Positions 16,772 through 26,724 of a DNA stretch of 42,990 nt are shown piece by piece. Every line of letters begins with the position of its first letter. Within the stretch, counting starts at the first letter, position 1. The translations under genes were made by a program, and so were the position numbers. This stretch comes from Fuerstiella sp. (GTDB lineage Bacteria > Planctomycetota > Planctomycetia > Planctomycetales > Planctomycetaceae): contig JAQWLN010000122.1 of assembly GCA_029247265.1 (NCBI GenBank), positions 1 through 42,990 on the forward strand, in the 5' to 3' direction. Under the pieces are notes generated by a model that was not told the DNA's origin, did not search any database, and saw only the letters and a program-made list of their open reading frames with translations.

Positions 16772-18271
16772 TCAGGATGTCCTACGGCGTCGTCGCAACG
16801 TCAACACGCACACAATGGCGGATATTCCGAGGAAGGCAGCCGATACGGGCTCCTGCACAAACGGCCACCAACTGCCGTCGCTTGCCATCAGTGCCGCACA
16901 AAGGTTTTGTTCGGCAATCGGTGACAGAACGAAGCCGATCACGAACGGCGCCGTCGGAATGCGCAGTCGATCGAACAGCAGCCCCAGTCCACCAAAGGCG
17001 ACCATCACCCACACATCAAACATGCGATTGGCCAATGCGTACGACCCGAGTACGCAGAACGTCAGTACAACGGGAACCAGCAGACCTTTGGGGATCTGCA
17101 CCAGTCGTACCATCCAGCGAGCGGTCAGCAGCATGAAGCCGAACATGATGATGTTGGCCACCAGATACGACTGCGTGATCGTATGAACAATCTCCGGATT
17201 ATTCTGAAACAGCAGCGGCCCGGGCTGCAGTCCGTGAATCACAAATGCTCCCAGCAGAATCGCGTCAATTACGCTGCCTGGAATTCCCAGAGAGATCAGC
17301 GGAATCAAAGCACCGCCGACCGTCGCGTTGTTGGCGGCTTCGCTGGCAATGATGCCTTCTTCACAGCCGGTACCGAAATCGCTCGGCGCTGCCGACTGTG
17401 TGCGAGCCGTCGCGTACGCCAGAATCGATCCGATGTTCGCCCCCACTCCCGGCAGGATACCAACAACGGTACCAATGACGGACGACCGCAGCAGGTTCGG
17501 AAATGCACCAAACCATTCGCGAAAGGACGGTGCGATGTCGGCAGTGTTCTGAGCAATCACTGGTGAAGAAACGGGAGCTCGTGGGTCCTGGCTGCCTTCA
17601 TCGTCTGACCTGACCGCGGCATTTACGCCAACATCCTTCACCAACTGACTAACGGCAAACAGCCCGATCAGTACAGGCAACAAACGCAAGCCGTCGTTCA
17701 GTTCACCGAATCCAAACGTCAAACGTGTCTGGCCGGTTGCCGGATGCATGCCAGGCATTGCAAACAGCAGCCCCAGACTGCCTGCAAATAATCCCATGGT
17801 CAACGACTCACGACTGATGACCGCGATCAACACCAACGCCAGCATTACCAGCGAAAACATGTCCGGCGGGCCGATCTTTGTCGACCAGACAGCCATTGGT
17901 TCGGCCAGCAGTGTCAATACGCCCCAGCTGAACACTCCGCCAGCCAGTGATGCTGCAATTCCCAGCGATAGCGCACGCTTCGGTCGCCCTCCGGCAGCCA
18001 TGGGGAAACCGTCCAGCGTTGTCATTAACGACGCCGGTGTCCCGGGGATATTCAACAGTGTCGCTGAGATCAGACCCCCACTGACGGAGCCTACATAGAT
18101 TGCGACCAGCAGCGTCAGCGCGTCCGGCGGAGACATTGCAAACGTCAGCGGCAACGTCAACGCAATGACCATCGCTCCGGTGAGTCCGGGAATGCAGCCG
18201 ACAGTAACGCCAAGCACAACGCCCAGAGTTGTCCACCACAAAAACATGGGGTTGATCACGTCAAATGTCAA
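16772..18271 (-). CDS. Tripartite tricarboxylate transporter large membrane subunit, TctA
   Basis: TctA is the large channel subunit of secondary transporters for citrate, other tricarboxylates or related acids. The 499 residues hold about ten to twelve hydrophobic helices with the family's conserved glycine-rich stretches: GVTVGCIPGLTGAM (about 19-32), GTPASLMTTLDGFPMA, GILPGVGANIGSILAYA and EGIIASEAANNATVGGALIPLISLGIPG. The start is a TTG at 18271 that overlaps the end of the upstream TctC-TctB fusion gene by 11 bp, so translation is probably coupled; an ATG at 18247 is an alternative but would trim the first helix region. Length and motifs match the family. The substrate is not predictable. 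Confidence 0.93.
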   Translation of the reverse strand: MTFDVINPMFLWWTTLGVVLGVTVGCIPGLTGAMVIALTLPLTFAMSPPDALTLLVAIYVGSVSGGLISATLLNIPGTPASLMTTLDGFPMAAGGRPKRALSLGIAASLAGGVFSWGVLTLLAEPMAVWSTKIGPPDMFSLVMLALVLIAVISRESLTMGLFAGSLGLLFAMPGMHPATGQTRLTFGFGELNDGLRLLPVLIGLFAVSQLVKDVGVNAAVRSDDEGSQDPRAPVSSPVIAQNTADIAPSFREWFGAFPNLLRSSVIGTVVGILPGVGANIGSILAYATARTQSAAPSDFGTGCEEGIIASEAANNATVGGALIPLISLGIPGSVIDAILLGAFVIHGLQPGPLLFQNNPEIVHTITQSYLVANIIMFGFMLLTARWMVRLVQIPKGLLVPVVLTFCVLGSYALANRMFDVWVMVAFGGLGLLFDRLRIPTAPFVIGFVLSPIAEQNLCAALMASDGSWWPFVQEPVSAAFLGISAIVCVLTLRRRRRTS

Positions 18272-19670
18272 TGACCAGAACCTCCGTGAGCAGATAGTAA
18301 CACCCGGGCCCCACCACTACGGCTGCGGCAAACAATGCTGACATATTGCGGCAATTGTGAGTCAAAAGGCATGCACCAAGAACGAGAACGAACGAGGTAC
18401 TCAATAGCCAGTACGGAGCGATGCGAAGAGAAAATAACAGGCAGAACAACAGCAACAATGCGACCGTTGTAAATCGCAGGCGCACGGCAATAAAGCCCTC
18501 GTGGTTTCCAGACTCGGCGTGTTGACGGGGCGCGGCCAATGATGATAAATCAATTTCAGATGGACTTCGCGGCAGTGGGATTTGCGGCCGCCGACTGGCG
18601 AAGAGCCCCAACAGCACCGTCACAACAATCACAAACAGCGGTGTGTTCGGCAGTTCGATAGGATCGCCCGTGCCGACCTGACTGATCATGACTTCGCGTT
18701 TCAGCAGCTCTCGCTGCAGCGGCTGACCGGACAGGAACAGTGGTTCAATCATCAGTTCTGCCAATCGCTGCCGCATATCTGCAGATTCCATCGCGTCACG
18801 CAGCATCTTCACGATTCGGTCGACACAGTGCTGCGGGGTCCCCTTCGGTGCCCACCAGTACTGAATCAGGTCCCAGACGACATCGATGTCATCCTCGCGT
18901 GCCGTTCGGACGTCTGGAAACGCAGGATGCCGTTCTTCGTCAAGGTACGCGATGGCCTGCAAGCCACCGTCTTTGAACTGAGCGTACTCGGCGACCGCAA
19001 AGACACTCACGTCCACATGTTCCCCGATCAAGTCGCCAAATCGCTTTGCCCCTCCACCGGTGGGAACATAACGAAAACCGGCACCGGCAAACGCAGATTC
19101 CAGCTTAAGTCCGGCGAAATGGCTGAGTGCTCCCAGATTGGCGGCGAACGTGATGGTGTTTGGCTGATCACGTGCAGCCTCAAGCAGCTGAGGCAAACTG
19201 GTCCACCGTGATCCAGCCTTCACACATACCATCGACCCGGTTCTTCCCGTAGCTGCAACAGCTTCAAACGCTTCGGGACCATATTCCGTTTGCCCGGCGT
19301 GCCGAGCGGACAGGATGCCGTCATGCAGATTCAGAATCGTATAACCATCAGGCTCGGCATCTTTGGCAAACTGACTGCCAATTGTACCACCGGCTCCGGG
19401 ACGATTAATGACGACGAGCCGTTTCTCAAGCAGTCCGTCGTTCTGTACGACTGCCTGAACGATGCGAACAAACGTATCGCTGCCGCCACCGGGGGCGAAC
19501 GGCACGACGATCTTGACCGGCTTTGACGGATAGTCGGCGGCACGTACCGGAATGGTAAAAATCAGAGCGGCCAGAAAACCAAACCACAGACGCTGATCGA
19601 GCAACCAGCAGCTGTCGTTCAACACGATTTTGCCAACGGACTCGCCGGAAAGTGAGTGCGTCCCTGACAT
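18261..19670 (-). CDS. TctC-TctB fusion: binding protein joined to small membrane subunit
   Basis: Residues 1-45 hold a signal region ending in RAADYPSKPVKIVVPFAPGG, the classic opening of TctC/Bug-type binding proteins. The Bug domain runs to about residue 325 (NRPGAGGTIG, YVPTGGGAKRFGDLIG, YWWAPKGTP). Instead of stopping, the chain continues into about four hydrophobic helices (about 333-352, 397-417, 420-437 and 447-467) matching a TctB small subunit. Normally TctC and TctB are separate proteins. The fusion would tether the binding protein to the transporter in a fixed 1:1 ratio. The start ATG at 19670 has an AAGG site seven bases upstream; a GTG one codon earlier is less likely. The TctA gene follows with an 11-bp overlap, completing the system. 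Confidence 0.88.
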   Translation of the reverse strand: MSGTHSLSGESVGKIVLNDSCWLLDQRLWFGFLAALIFTIPVRAADYPSKPVKIVVPFAPGGGSDTFVRIVQAVVQNDGLLEKRLVVINRPGAGGTIGSQFAKDAEPDGYTILNLHDGILSARHAGQTEYGPEAFEAVAATGRTGSMVCVKAGSRWTSLPQLLEAARDQPNTITFAANLGALSHFAGLKLESAFAGAGFRYVPTGGGAKRFGDLIGEHVDVSVFAVAEYAQFKDGGLQAIAYLDEERHPAFPDVRTAREDDIDVVWDLIQYWWAPKGTPQHCVDRIVKMLRDAMESADMRQRLAELMIEPLFLSGQPLQRELLKREVMISQVGTGDPIELPNTPLFVIVVTVLLGLFASRRPQIPLPRSPSEIDLSSLAAPRQHAESGNHEGFIAVRLRFTTVALLLLFCLLFSLRIAPYWLLSTSFVLVLGACLLTHNCRNMSALFAAAVVVGPGCYYLLTEVLVIDI

Positions 19671-19744
19671 CACACAGCCTTCGATCGAGATAACGGCAGA
19701 CGTTGCTCAATTGAGGTGAGATTCATAATGTCGCAGCCCAATCG

Positions 19745-19777
19745 AAAAAAAGGCTGGCGCCTTTCCGGACGCCAGCC
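19745..19777 (-). terminator. Intrinsic terminator of the Gfo/Idh/MocA gene
   Basis: On the minus strand an 8-bp perfect stem (GGCTGGCG/CGCCAGCC, 19752-19777) with a 10-base loop is followed directly by seven T (complement of the A-run 19745-19751). It begins 30 bp past the stop codon of the oxidoreductase gene and should separate it from the tct genes downstream. Confidence 0.85.
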
Positions 19778-19807
19778 CTTGAAAAATTCGTGTCAGCCCA
19801 GTTGCCC

Positions 19808-21142
19808 CTAAAGAACCTTCGTCGTTCCGGGCATGGGAATGTTGTAGCTCATGTCTTCGTTCGGCAGTACCGGTGGTGTGTCGGTCATGCTGGTGAACTT
19901 GTCGATCGGTGAAACGACAACCTCCGAGTTAATCGCCTCGTCCCAGGTGATTTCCTTGCCGCTGTAAGTACACATTCGCCCAAAGATTGACGTCATCGTG
20001 CTGTGTGCACCGTATTCGCCTTCGTTCGGACGCTTGCCGGCACGCAGATCTGCAAACAGGTCATGGTGCTCCTGCTGGTGTCCGCCACGACCGCCACGAC
20101 CGTAGGCCCACGTTTCATTGCCGTTCTTGTCAAAGATTTTAGCGCCGCCGATGTGGCACGAACCATTGCTGCCGTGAGCGAACTCGTCGACCTTGTTCCA
20201 GCACTTCTGAATATGACGACACTGACTGATCATCAGCGCGTCATTTCCGTACGGCGTGTCACCGTATGTGAATTCGACCATGTGGTGGTCATAGATTTCG
20301 CCATGCTCTTTGCTGGTGCGGACCTGACGACCGCCCTGACCCTGCCCCTTCACGGGATGACCGTCCATCAGCCAGTTCATGACGTCAAGATTGTGAATAT
20401 GTTGTTCCGTGATGTGGTCTCCACACAGCCAGTTAAAGTAGTACCAGTTTCTCATCTGATACTCCATTTCCGTCTGACCTTCTTTGCGAGGACGAGTCCA
20501 CACGCCACCACCGTTCCAGTAGGCGCGAGCTGCTACGATGTCGCCGATCGCACCATCGTGCAGACGTTTGATGGTTTCCACGTAGGCCGGCTCGTGGCGA
20601 CGCTGCAGGCCGATCTGTACAAGCAGGTTCTTTTCTTTGGATACGCGTGTGGCTTCCAGAAACCGCCGTACACCGGCAGGGTCCACGGCGACAGGTTTTT
20701 CGGCGAAGATATGTTTGCCAGCATTAACCGCCGCTTCAAAATGAACGGGGCGAAAACCAGGCGGAGTGGCGATCAACACCAGATCGATATCGGTATCCAG
20801 CAACTTCTGATAGCCATCGAAGCCAACGAACTGTCGTTCTTTGGGTACGTCAACTTTGTCGGTGTGCTTTCGACTAAGCGTCTTCAGGCTGCCTTGCAGA
20901 CGATCGTCAAAAGCATCGCACATCGCAATCAGCTTTGTCGGTCCCTCTGTGTTCATGGCCTGCTCGGCCGCGCCAGTACAGCGACCACCACATCCGATCA
21001 TGCCAATACGAACGGTCTCGTCGTAGCTGGTATGAGCTGCCTGCACGGCGTTAAGGCTGCTGAGCACGCTGCCGGCAGCAGCAGCGGTCGTAGAAGTCTT
21101 CAAGAAATCCCGACGGGACGCGTTCTTCTTTTCGGTCGCCAT
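19808..21142 (-). CDS. Tat-exported Gfo/Idh/MocA family oxidoreductase
   Basis: This 444-residue NAD(P)-dependent sugar dehydrogenase-like protein opens with a twin-arginine signal (SRRDFLKTS, residues 9-17, then an alanine-rich stretch), so it is folded with its cofactor before export. The Rossmann dinucleotide loop is GMIGCGGR (about 48-55), and the family EKP motif (AEKPVAV) and the H-x-x-N-x-D-x-x-N-W active-site helix (HIHNLDVMNW) are present. A glycine-rich GRGGRGGHQQEH segment follows near residue 355. Length and layout match the large planctomycete set of secreted Gfo/Idh proteins, thought to act on carbohydrate derivatives. The gene stands alone, divergent from metH over 431 bp, with a strong terminator. 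The ATG at 21142 has a GGAG 11 bases upstream. The exact substrate is unknown. Confidence 0.93.
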   Translation of the reverse strand: MATEKKNASRRDFLKTSTTAAAAGSVLSSLNAVQAAHTSYDETVRIGMIGCGGRCTGAAEQAMNTEGPTKLIAMCDAFDDRLQGSLKTLSRKHTDKVDVPKERQFVGFDGYQKLLDTDIDLVLIATPPGFRPVHFEAAVNAGKHIFAEKPVAVDPAGVRRFLEATRVSKEKNLLVQIGLQRRHEPAYVETIKRLHDGAIGDIVAARAYWNGGGVWTRPRKEGQTEMEYQMRNWYYFNWLCGDHITEQHIHNLDVMNWLMDGHPVKGQGQGGRQVRTSKEHGEIYDHHMVEFTYGDTPYGNDALMISQCRHIQKCWNKVDEFAHGSNGSCHIGGAKIFDKNGNETWAYGRGGRGGHQQEHHDLFADLRAGKRPNEGEYGAHSTMTSIFGRMCTYSGKEITWDEAINSEVVVSPIDKFTSMTDTPPVLPNEDMSYNIPMPGTTKVL

Positions 21143-21573
21143 GAGTTCACAATCTCCGGAGCAAGGTAGAACAATGAGAAAGACGAAACGGCCCAGGGCC
21201 GCTGGTCAGAATTACGTTCACAGGCAAATGGACGGCTACATTCGAGCAATTTCGCTCGGGCCGAACCGCGTATTGTATGGACAGGCCACTGCCATCGCAA
21301 TTCCACGGCCCAAATTGGGAGGCAAACCGGCAGAGTCAAATCAGCCGACAAGTGAAGCCTGGCGACCATCGAGAATCATCAATATCAATGAAATAACGGG
21401 TTTCGTAGAGTCAGTCATCTACCTAGAATCCGCCAGCGTGAAAGCCTGGGCTGGATCTGTCCGCACGCTTTCCAACCATTTCCCATCTCTCTTTGCTGCG
21501 ACCAACGGAAGCGATTCATCGGCTTCCGAGCGGTAGCTCAAATCGGCTGGCGGGCCGCCCCGCCTGTTTTCAA
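21143..21573. other. 431-bp divergent intergenic region upstream of metH
   Basis: This holds the promoters of the Gfo/Idh gene (leftward) and metH (rightward). No protein-like frame is seen. A GCCACTG (21285-21291), identical to the core of the B12 box, is followed by GGGAGGC (21317-21323) and GAGTCA (21333-21338), loosely like parts of a cobalamin riboswitch, but the upstream GGTG-AATCC element is not found. SAM and SAH riboswitch cores were not recognised. Confidence 0.4.
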
Positions 21574-24500
21574 ATGCCCATCAAGCCAGACATTCGCGAA
21601 CTCCTGCACGAACGAATCCTTGTGATCGATGGATCAATGGGCGCATTGATCATGTCGCACGATCCCGACGAAGCGTTTTATCGCGGCGCCCGATTCAAAG
21701 ATCATCACATTGACGTTAAGAATGCGACCGACCTGCTGGTACTGACACAGCCTCAACTGATTGCAGACATCCATCAGCAATACATCGATGCCGGCGCGGA
21801 CATTATTGAAACGGACACCTTCAACGCGAATATTGTCTCGCTGGAAGAGTTTGGCGTCGCAGACCTGACGTATGAGATAAACAAGGCTGGAGCAGAACTG
21901 GCACGGTCGGTCACTGACAGGGCCTTCAAGGCAGATTCCCGAAGGCCCCGTTACGTCGCCGGCAGTATTGGACCGACAAAGATTCAACTGTCGATGAACG
22001 CCGAAAAGCCAGGCACCCGACCGGTCGGCTTCGATCAGATGGTCGAATCATATGCAGAGCAGGTCCGTGGTCTGATGGATGGCGGCTGCGATCTGCTGTT
22101 GCCGGAAACGAGCTTCGACACACTCAACATGAAATCGTGCCTGTTTGCCATCACACAGGTCTTCGAAGAAAAAGGCCGCGAAATTCCAGTCATGATTTCC
22201 GGCACAGTCTTCACCGGTGGTCGCACTCTGCTCGGTCAGGCGGTCGAGGCCTTCTACACATCCGTCGAACACTTCCCGTCACTCAGCGTCGGCTTCAACT
22301 GTGCGCTGGGACCGACTCAGATGAAGCCGTACCTGGAGACGTTGTCTGAAATGGCGACGCAGTACGTCACCTGTTATCCAAATGCAGGCATGCCGGACGG
22401 CATGGGCGGATTCGACAGCAACGCCAGCGACTTTACGGAAACGCTGCACTCAGCGGCAACAGCTGGACTGGTCAACGTTGTTGGCGGCTGCTGCGGGACC
22501 ACTCCCGAATACATCAGCAAAGTGGCCGAAGCGGTCGCGAACGTGCCGCCGCGGAAGATTCCGGACGGTAACGGCTGGGCCACCTACTCGGGCTTCGACT
22601 ATCTGGCCCTGCGTCCGGAAACGAACTTCCTGAACGTCGGCGAACGCACAAACGTAACCGGCTCTCGCCGGTTTGCGCGACTGATTCGCGAAGAAAAATA
22701 CGAAGAAGCACTCAGCGTCGCTGCCAATCAGGTGGATGGCGGCGCAAATGTGATTGATGTCAACATGGACGAGGGCCTGCTGGACGGTCCCCGCTGCATG
22801 GAAAAGTTTCTTTGGCTGCTGCACGACGACGACCTGCGCGTGCCAATCATGATCGACAGTTCTGACTGGCACGTCATCGAAGCCGGACTGAAATGCTGCC
22901 AGGGCAAGAGCATCGTCAACAGCATCAGCATGAAGGAAGGCGAAGAGAAGTTTCTTGAACAGGCGCGACTGATTCGTCGCTACGGAGCCGCCACGATCGT
23001 CATGGCCTTCGACGAAACCGGACAGGCGGTTTCGTGTGAAGAAAAAGTGCGAATCTGCAAGCGTGCCTTCAAACTACTGACCGAGAAAGTCGGGTTTCCA
23101 CCAACGGATATCATCTTCGACGCCAACATCCTGACGGTCGGCACCGGGATGGAAGAACATGCCAACTACGCTGTCGAATTCATCGAGGCTGTTCGGCAGA
23201 TCAAAAAGGAATGTCCCGGAGCAAAAACGTCCGGTGGCGTCAGCAATATCAGCTTTTCATTCCGCGGCAATAACGTGGTCCGGGAAGCGATGAATGCAGC
23301 TTTTCTGTATCACGCCATTGCTGCCGGCCTGGACATGGGAATTGTCAACCCGACTCAACTGGAAGTTTACGACGAAATCGACAAAGAGCTGCTGGTCTTC
23401 ATTGAAGACGTGTTGCTGAATCGCCGCTCAGATGCGACTGAACGATTGATCGACTACGCGGAAACGGTCAAAGAAAAAGCCAACGGCGAAAAACGGACAG
23501 AAGAGTGGCGCAATGGCACGATCGAAGAGCGCCTGAAACACGCGTTATTGAAGGGCGTTACGGACTACGTCGACGGAGACACCGAAGAAGCTCGTCAGAA
23601 ATTTGGCCGGCCGCTGGACGTAATTCAGGGACCGTTGATGGACGGCATGAACGTCGTTGGCGAACTGTTCGGTGCCGGAAAAATGTTCCTGCCGCAGGTG
23701 GTGAAGTCCGCTCGAGTGATGAAGAAGTCCGTCGCCTGGCTGGAACCGTTTATGGAAGCGGAAAAGGCTGCCGGTGAGGACAACAGGCAGTTCACTGAAA
23801 ACGGCCTGTTCACCGGTTCACGTGAAGAAGCCATCGCCATGGCGGACGCCGCTGAAAAGGACTCCGACGCAACAACCGCGACCAGCACTGCTCGTGGGAC
23901 ATTCCTGATTGCGACAGTCAAAGGCGATGTCCACGACATCGGCAAGAATATCGTCGCCGTGGTGCTGCGATGCAACAATTTTGAGGTGATCGACCTGGGC
24001 GTCATGGTGCCCTGCGAAACAATTCTGGCGGAAGCGAAAAAACACAATGCCGACATGATCGGTCTTAGTGGACTGATCACACCTTCGCTGGGCGAAATGA
24101 TCACGGTTGCTCGTACCATGAAGGAACAGGGCTGGGAACTGCCATTGCTGATTGGCGGAGCCACCACCAGCGCCAAGCACACCGCCGTCAAGGTGGCTCC
24201 GGCCTACGATCATCCGGTAATTCATGTCGGAGACGCATCGCTGTCCGTCGGTGTGGTGGAAGCCCTTCTGGACCCGGAATCGAAGACCGCCTTTGTACAG
24301 CGGAACCTTGAGGCCCAGGAAAAAGCTCGAGCTGCCTTTGAACAGCGGCAACAGGTGAAGCTTGTCCCATACAAAGAGGCTCTGGCCAATCGTTTCAGCA
24401 TTGACTGGGAGCAGTACCAGCCGCCAAAACCCGACTTCTGCGGCACACGTATCATCGAGGATCTGCCGCTGACAGAACTGGTGCCACACATTGACTGGTC

Positions 24501-25362
24501 TCCGTTCTTCAGCAGCTGGCAGTTGATCGGCAAGTACCCGCGTATCTTCGAAGACAAAGTCGTTGGTGATGAAGCAAAAAAACTGTTCGACGACGCACAG
24601 GTGGAATTGAAGCAGCTGTTAGCCAACAACAGCCTGCGAGCAAGGGGCGTCTACGGATTCTGGCCGGCCAATTCGGACGGTGACGACATCATTCTGTGGA
24701 CCGATGAGACTCGCAGCACAGAACTGATGCGGTTTCCCATGCTGCGGCAGCAATGGGAGCGAGTCGGTCAAAAGGATTTTCGCAGCCTGGCCGACTACGT
24801 TGCGCCTGTGGCCGGAGATTCCTGCGGTAACGCTGCGTCTATCCCCGATTACATCGGAGCCTTTGCTGTCACGGCTGGCCATGGCTGCGACGAACTGGCG
24901 AAGTCGGTCGAAGCATCCGGAGACGACTACCGGGCCATCATGATCAAAGCCCTCGCGGATCGCTTTGCCGAGGCATTCGCCGAGTATCTGCACGCGAAGG
25001 TGCGTTCGGAGTGGGGCTTTGGTAACGGTGAACGCCTGTCCAATGAAGACCTGATCGCCGAAAAGTATCGCGGTATACGACCGGCCTTCGGCTATCCGGC
25101 ATGTCCCGATCACCTTCCCAAAGGCGACTTATGGACGCTGCTCGACGCAGAAGCCGCCACCGGCATGACGCTGACCGAGAGCTTTGCAATGTGGCCCGCT
25201 GCGTCCGTCAGCGGTCTGTACTTCAGCCTCCCGGAAGCTCGCTACTTCAGCGTCGACCGTATCTCTAAAGACCAGGTTGAAGACTACGCCATTCGCAGGA
25301 AGATGTCCGTTAAGAACAGTGAACGCTGGCTGGCACCAAATCTGGGTTATGACCCGCAGTAA
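21574..25362 (+). CDS. metH: Cobalamin-dependent methionine synthase MetH
   Basis: MetH transfers a methyl group from methyltetrahydrofolate through cobalamin to homocysteine. All four modules are visible in 1262 residues: the homocysteine domain with zinc ligands C243, C306 and C307 ([16 protein letters not shown]); the pterin-binding domain (about 350-620, NVGERTN...[15 protein letters not shown]); the cap and B12 domain with the cobalt-ligand motif DVHDIGKN (785-792, H787) and GGATTSAKH; and the C-terminal reactivation domain with the S-adenosylmethionine motif [12 protein letters not shown]. It matches E. coli MetH in order and length (1227), with an extra acidic stretch of about 35 residues (736-772) between cap and B12 domains. 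The ATG at 21574 starts just before [15 protein letters not shown]; 27 in-frame codons upstream are unlikely coding. It converges on a secreted protein gene with no gap. Confidence 0.98.
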   Translation: MPIKPDIRELLHERILVIDGSMGALIMSHDPDEAFYRGARFKDHHIDVKNATDLLVLTQPQLIADIHQQYIDAGADIIETDTFNANIVSLEEFGVADLTYEINKAGAELARSVTDRAFKADSRRPRYVAGSIGPTKIQLSMNAEKPGTRPVGFDQMVESYAEQVRGLMDGGCDLLLPETSFDTLNMKSCLFAITQVFEEKGREIPVMISGTVFTGGRTLLGQAVEAFYTSVEHFPSLSVGFNCALGPTQMKPYLETLSEMATQYVTCYPNAGMPDGMGGFDSNASDFTETLHSAATAGLVNVVGGCCGTTPEYISKVAEAVANVPPRKIPDGNGWATYSGFDYLALRPETNFLNVGERTNVTGSRRFARLIREEKYEEALSVAANQVDGGANVIDVNMDEGLLDGPRCMEKFLWLLHDDDLRVPIMIDSSDWHVIEAGLKCCQGKSIVNSISMKEGEEKFLEQARLIRRYGAATIVMAFDETGQAVSCEEKVRICKRAFKLLTEKVGFPPTDIIFDANILTVGTGMEEHANYAVEFIEAVRQIKKECPGAKTSGGVSNISFSFRGNNVVREAMNAAFLYHAIAAGLDMGIVNPTQLEVYDEIDKELLVFIEDVLLNRRSDATERLIDYAETVKEKANGEKRTEEWRNGTIEERLKHALLKGVTDYVDGDTEEARQKFGRPLDVIQGPLMDGMNVVGELFGAGKMFLPQVVKSARVMKKSVAWLEPFMEAEKAAGEDNRQFTENGLFTGSREEAIAMADAAEKDSDATTATSTARGTFLIATVKGDVHDIGKNIVAVVLRCNNFEVIDLGVMVPCETILAEAKKHNADMIGLSGLITPSLGEMITVARTMKEQGWELPLLIGGATTSAKHTAVKVAPAYDHPVIHVGDASLSVGVVEALLDPESKTAFVQRNLEAQEKARAAFEQRQQVKLVPYKEALANRFSIDWEQYQPPKPDFCGTRIIEDLPLTELVPHIDWSPFFSSWQLIGKYPRIFEDKVVGDEAKKLFDDAQVELKQLLANNSLRARGVYGFWPANSDGDDIILWTDETRSTELMRFPMLRQQWERVGQKDFRSLADYVAPVAGDSCGNAASIPDYIGAFAVTAGHGCDELAKSVEASGDDYRAIMIKALADRFAEAFAEYLHAKVRSEWGFGNGERLSNEDLIAEKYRGIRPAFGYPACPDHLPKGDLWTLLDAEAATGMTLTESFAMWPAASVSGLYFSLPEARYFSVDRISKDQVEDYAIRRKMSVKNSERWLAPNLGYDPQ

Positions 25363-25370
25363 TTACTGCG
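25355..25370. terminator. 16-bp perfect palindrome spanning two convergent stop codons
   Basis: CGCAGTAATTACTGCG is its own reverse complement and is centred exactly between the metH TAA (25360-25362) and the TAA of the opposing gene (25363-25365). Both genes end CAG-TAA. In either transcript it can form a short 5-bp hairpin. There is no T-run, so a role as a bidirectional terminator is uncertain. Confidence 0.4.
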
Positions 25371-26187
25371 TGTTCAGTTCGCTCTCAGCAATATCCAGGA
25401 TGCGTTTCACCGACATAGTGCTTTTGATCGTGCTGACTTCCGCGAACGTGTCGCGAGCAGCGGTCGATTCTTTTTGTTCGCGAGTCACAACGACTTCCCA
25501 GCGAGCAAGACCGAATGGTACTTCCGGCGTGACCCAGAAGTGCCCCTCATTCGTGGAACGACTTTGCGGCCGCTCCATCACTGTCTGCCCCTTCAGGTGA
25601 CGTGCATTAAACGACAGGTTGGTCGCATCCAGCTGAGGGCTCTCTGATGGAGATACGACCGCCGGCTCCGGATAGTTATTCAGCAGGCATACCGTTGGGT
25701 AGATTCGCAGAGCCGGACTCTTTATGACTTTCACCTGATTTTCGCCCAGCCGCCGGTGCCCTTTCACGATCGGTAACATCACGTTCGGCACAAGCAGACT
25801 GTCAACCGATTTGTCCAGTACTTTACTTTCCGGCACCAGGACCTTGTAGATGCGGGCCCCCACTGGACCGGGGTCAATCCCGGCGGCGCCAGCGTCGCCC
25901 GTAATCACCTTGATCTCGATCCATCGACACGGTTGCAGCACGCCTTCGAACTGAGCATCTTCCCGCCCCACCGACTTGATACTGATCTCACGACTCCATC
26001 TCAGCGTTTCTTTGCCATCCGCAATGTCGGGCCGGACGTTCTCCTGAATGATCTCACCGGAATACTCCACGCCGGTACCATCTTCCGGCAAATGAAATAT
26101 GAGCCCCTGCGCCATTGCGGGTGAGGAAGTCAGCGTCGCTGCCAGAACTGCGAGAGACAGGCCGAATATCTGCTTTTGACGATTCAT
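25363..26187 (-). CDS. Secreted protein of unknown function
   Basis: I do not recognise a family. The 274-residue protein starts with a signal peptide (MNRQKQIFGLSLAVLAATL... cut at AMAQ, about residue 27). The mature part alternates short beta-type stretches (GVEYSGEIIQENV, WIEIKVITGD, ARIYKVLVPES) and ends in a polar helix rich in K and E (KRILDIAESELNTQ). It resembles planctomycete secreted proteins that carry a conserved beta-sandwich of unknown role. There is no membrane anchor. The ATG at 26187 is chosen because the signal peptide starts there; 58 codons upstream in frame are open but look non-coding. The stop codon abuts that of metH on the other strand. Confidence 0.8.
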   Translation of the reverse strand: MNRQKQIFGLSLAVLAATLTSSPAMAQGLIFHLPEDGTGVEYSGEIIQENVRPDIADGKETLRWSREISIKSVGREDAQFEGVLQPCRWIEIKVITGDAGAAGIDPGPVGARIYKVLVPESKVLDKSVDSLLVPNVMLPIVKGHRRLGENQVKVIKSPALRIYPTVCLLNNYPEPAVVSPSESPQLDATNLSFNARHLKGQTVMERPQSRSTNEGHFWVTPEVPFGLARWEVVVTREQKESTAARDTFAEVSTIKSTMSVKRILDIAESELNTQ

Positions 26188-26724
26188 TTTCAATGTCCGT
26201 GGTTGTTGTGAGAATGCGTCGCGTCCGCCGGAGAATGAAGCCGGCGGACGAATTCCAGTGATGCCGGAGGCACCACAACGATGACGATTGTCTCCCTGGT
26301 CTTTTCGGCAGATATCACTACCCAACTTCTGTTCGGCATAGTGTGCCTCCCAATCGAACAATGAAGCAAGAGGAATCGCTCACAGTCTGGCAATTTCGAC
26401 CGGTGCAACGGTCTCAGGATAGTTTTACGCGCCAGAATCTGCCAACCCGCAGTGGTTCCTCCACATTACAGGCGGCGTGAGCGGAAGCTGGCGCCGCTCT
26501 CCGTTGTCCTTGAGAGGACAGCCAATAATCCGAAAACCGCGAATGGGCGTCCATGCATGCAAAGCTGTTTCCTGGCAACACTCGGTCGTTTACAGCTTCG
26601 GCAGCGATTTCCGGAAAGTGGACAGGACGGTCAGCCACAGCATTGCGACAGCAAGCCCGAGCAACGATAAAAGTCCTTCGGCCGTCAGCCCCAATAAGTT
26701 TTCAGAGTCAATGAAAGTTCAACC
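26188..26724. other. 537-bp intergenic region between divergent genes
   Basis: This must contain the promoters of the secreted unknown gene (leftward) and the DUF1080 gene (rightward). Apart from one possible short membrane peptide on the minus strand (26590-26694, listed separately) no protein, RNA or repeat was recognised. Confidence 0.5.
26590..26694 (-). CDS. Possible 34-residue membrane peptide
   Basis: From a TTG at 26694 the minus strand encodes a peptide with a run of about 20 hydrophobic residues (LLSLLGLAVAMLWLTVL) followed by a basic end (TFRKSLPKL) and a stop at 26590-26592. A helix with positive charges after it is what a small single-pass protein would show. Against it: there is no ATG at the front, no clear ribosome site, and a stop lies eight codons upstream. 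It could be the remnant of the C-terminus of a larger membrane protein. Confidence 0.2.
   Translation of the reverse strand: MGLTAEGLLSLLGLAVAMLWLTVLSTFRKSLPKL

Noticed and set aside
20003..21169. 388-codon open frame opposite the Gfo/Idh gene
   Set aside because: It is the antisense shadow of a well-conserved gene and shows no domain or signal.
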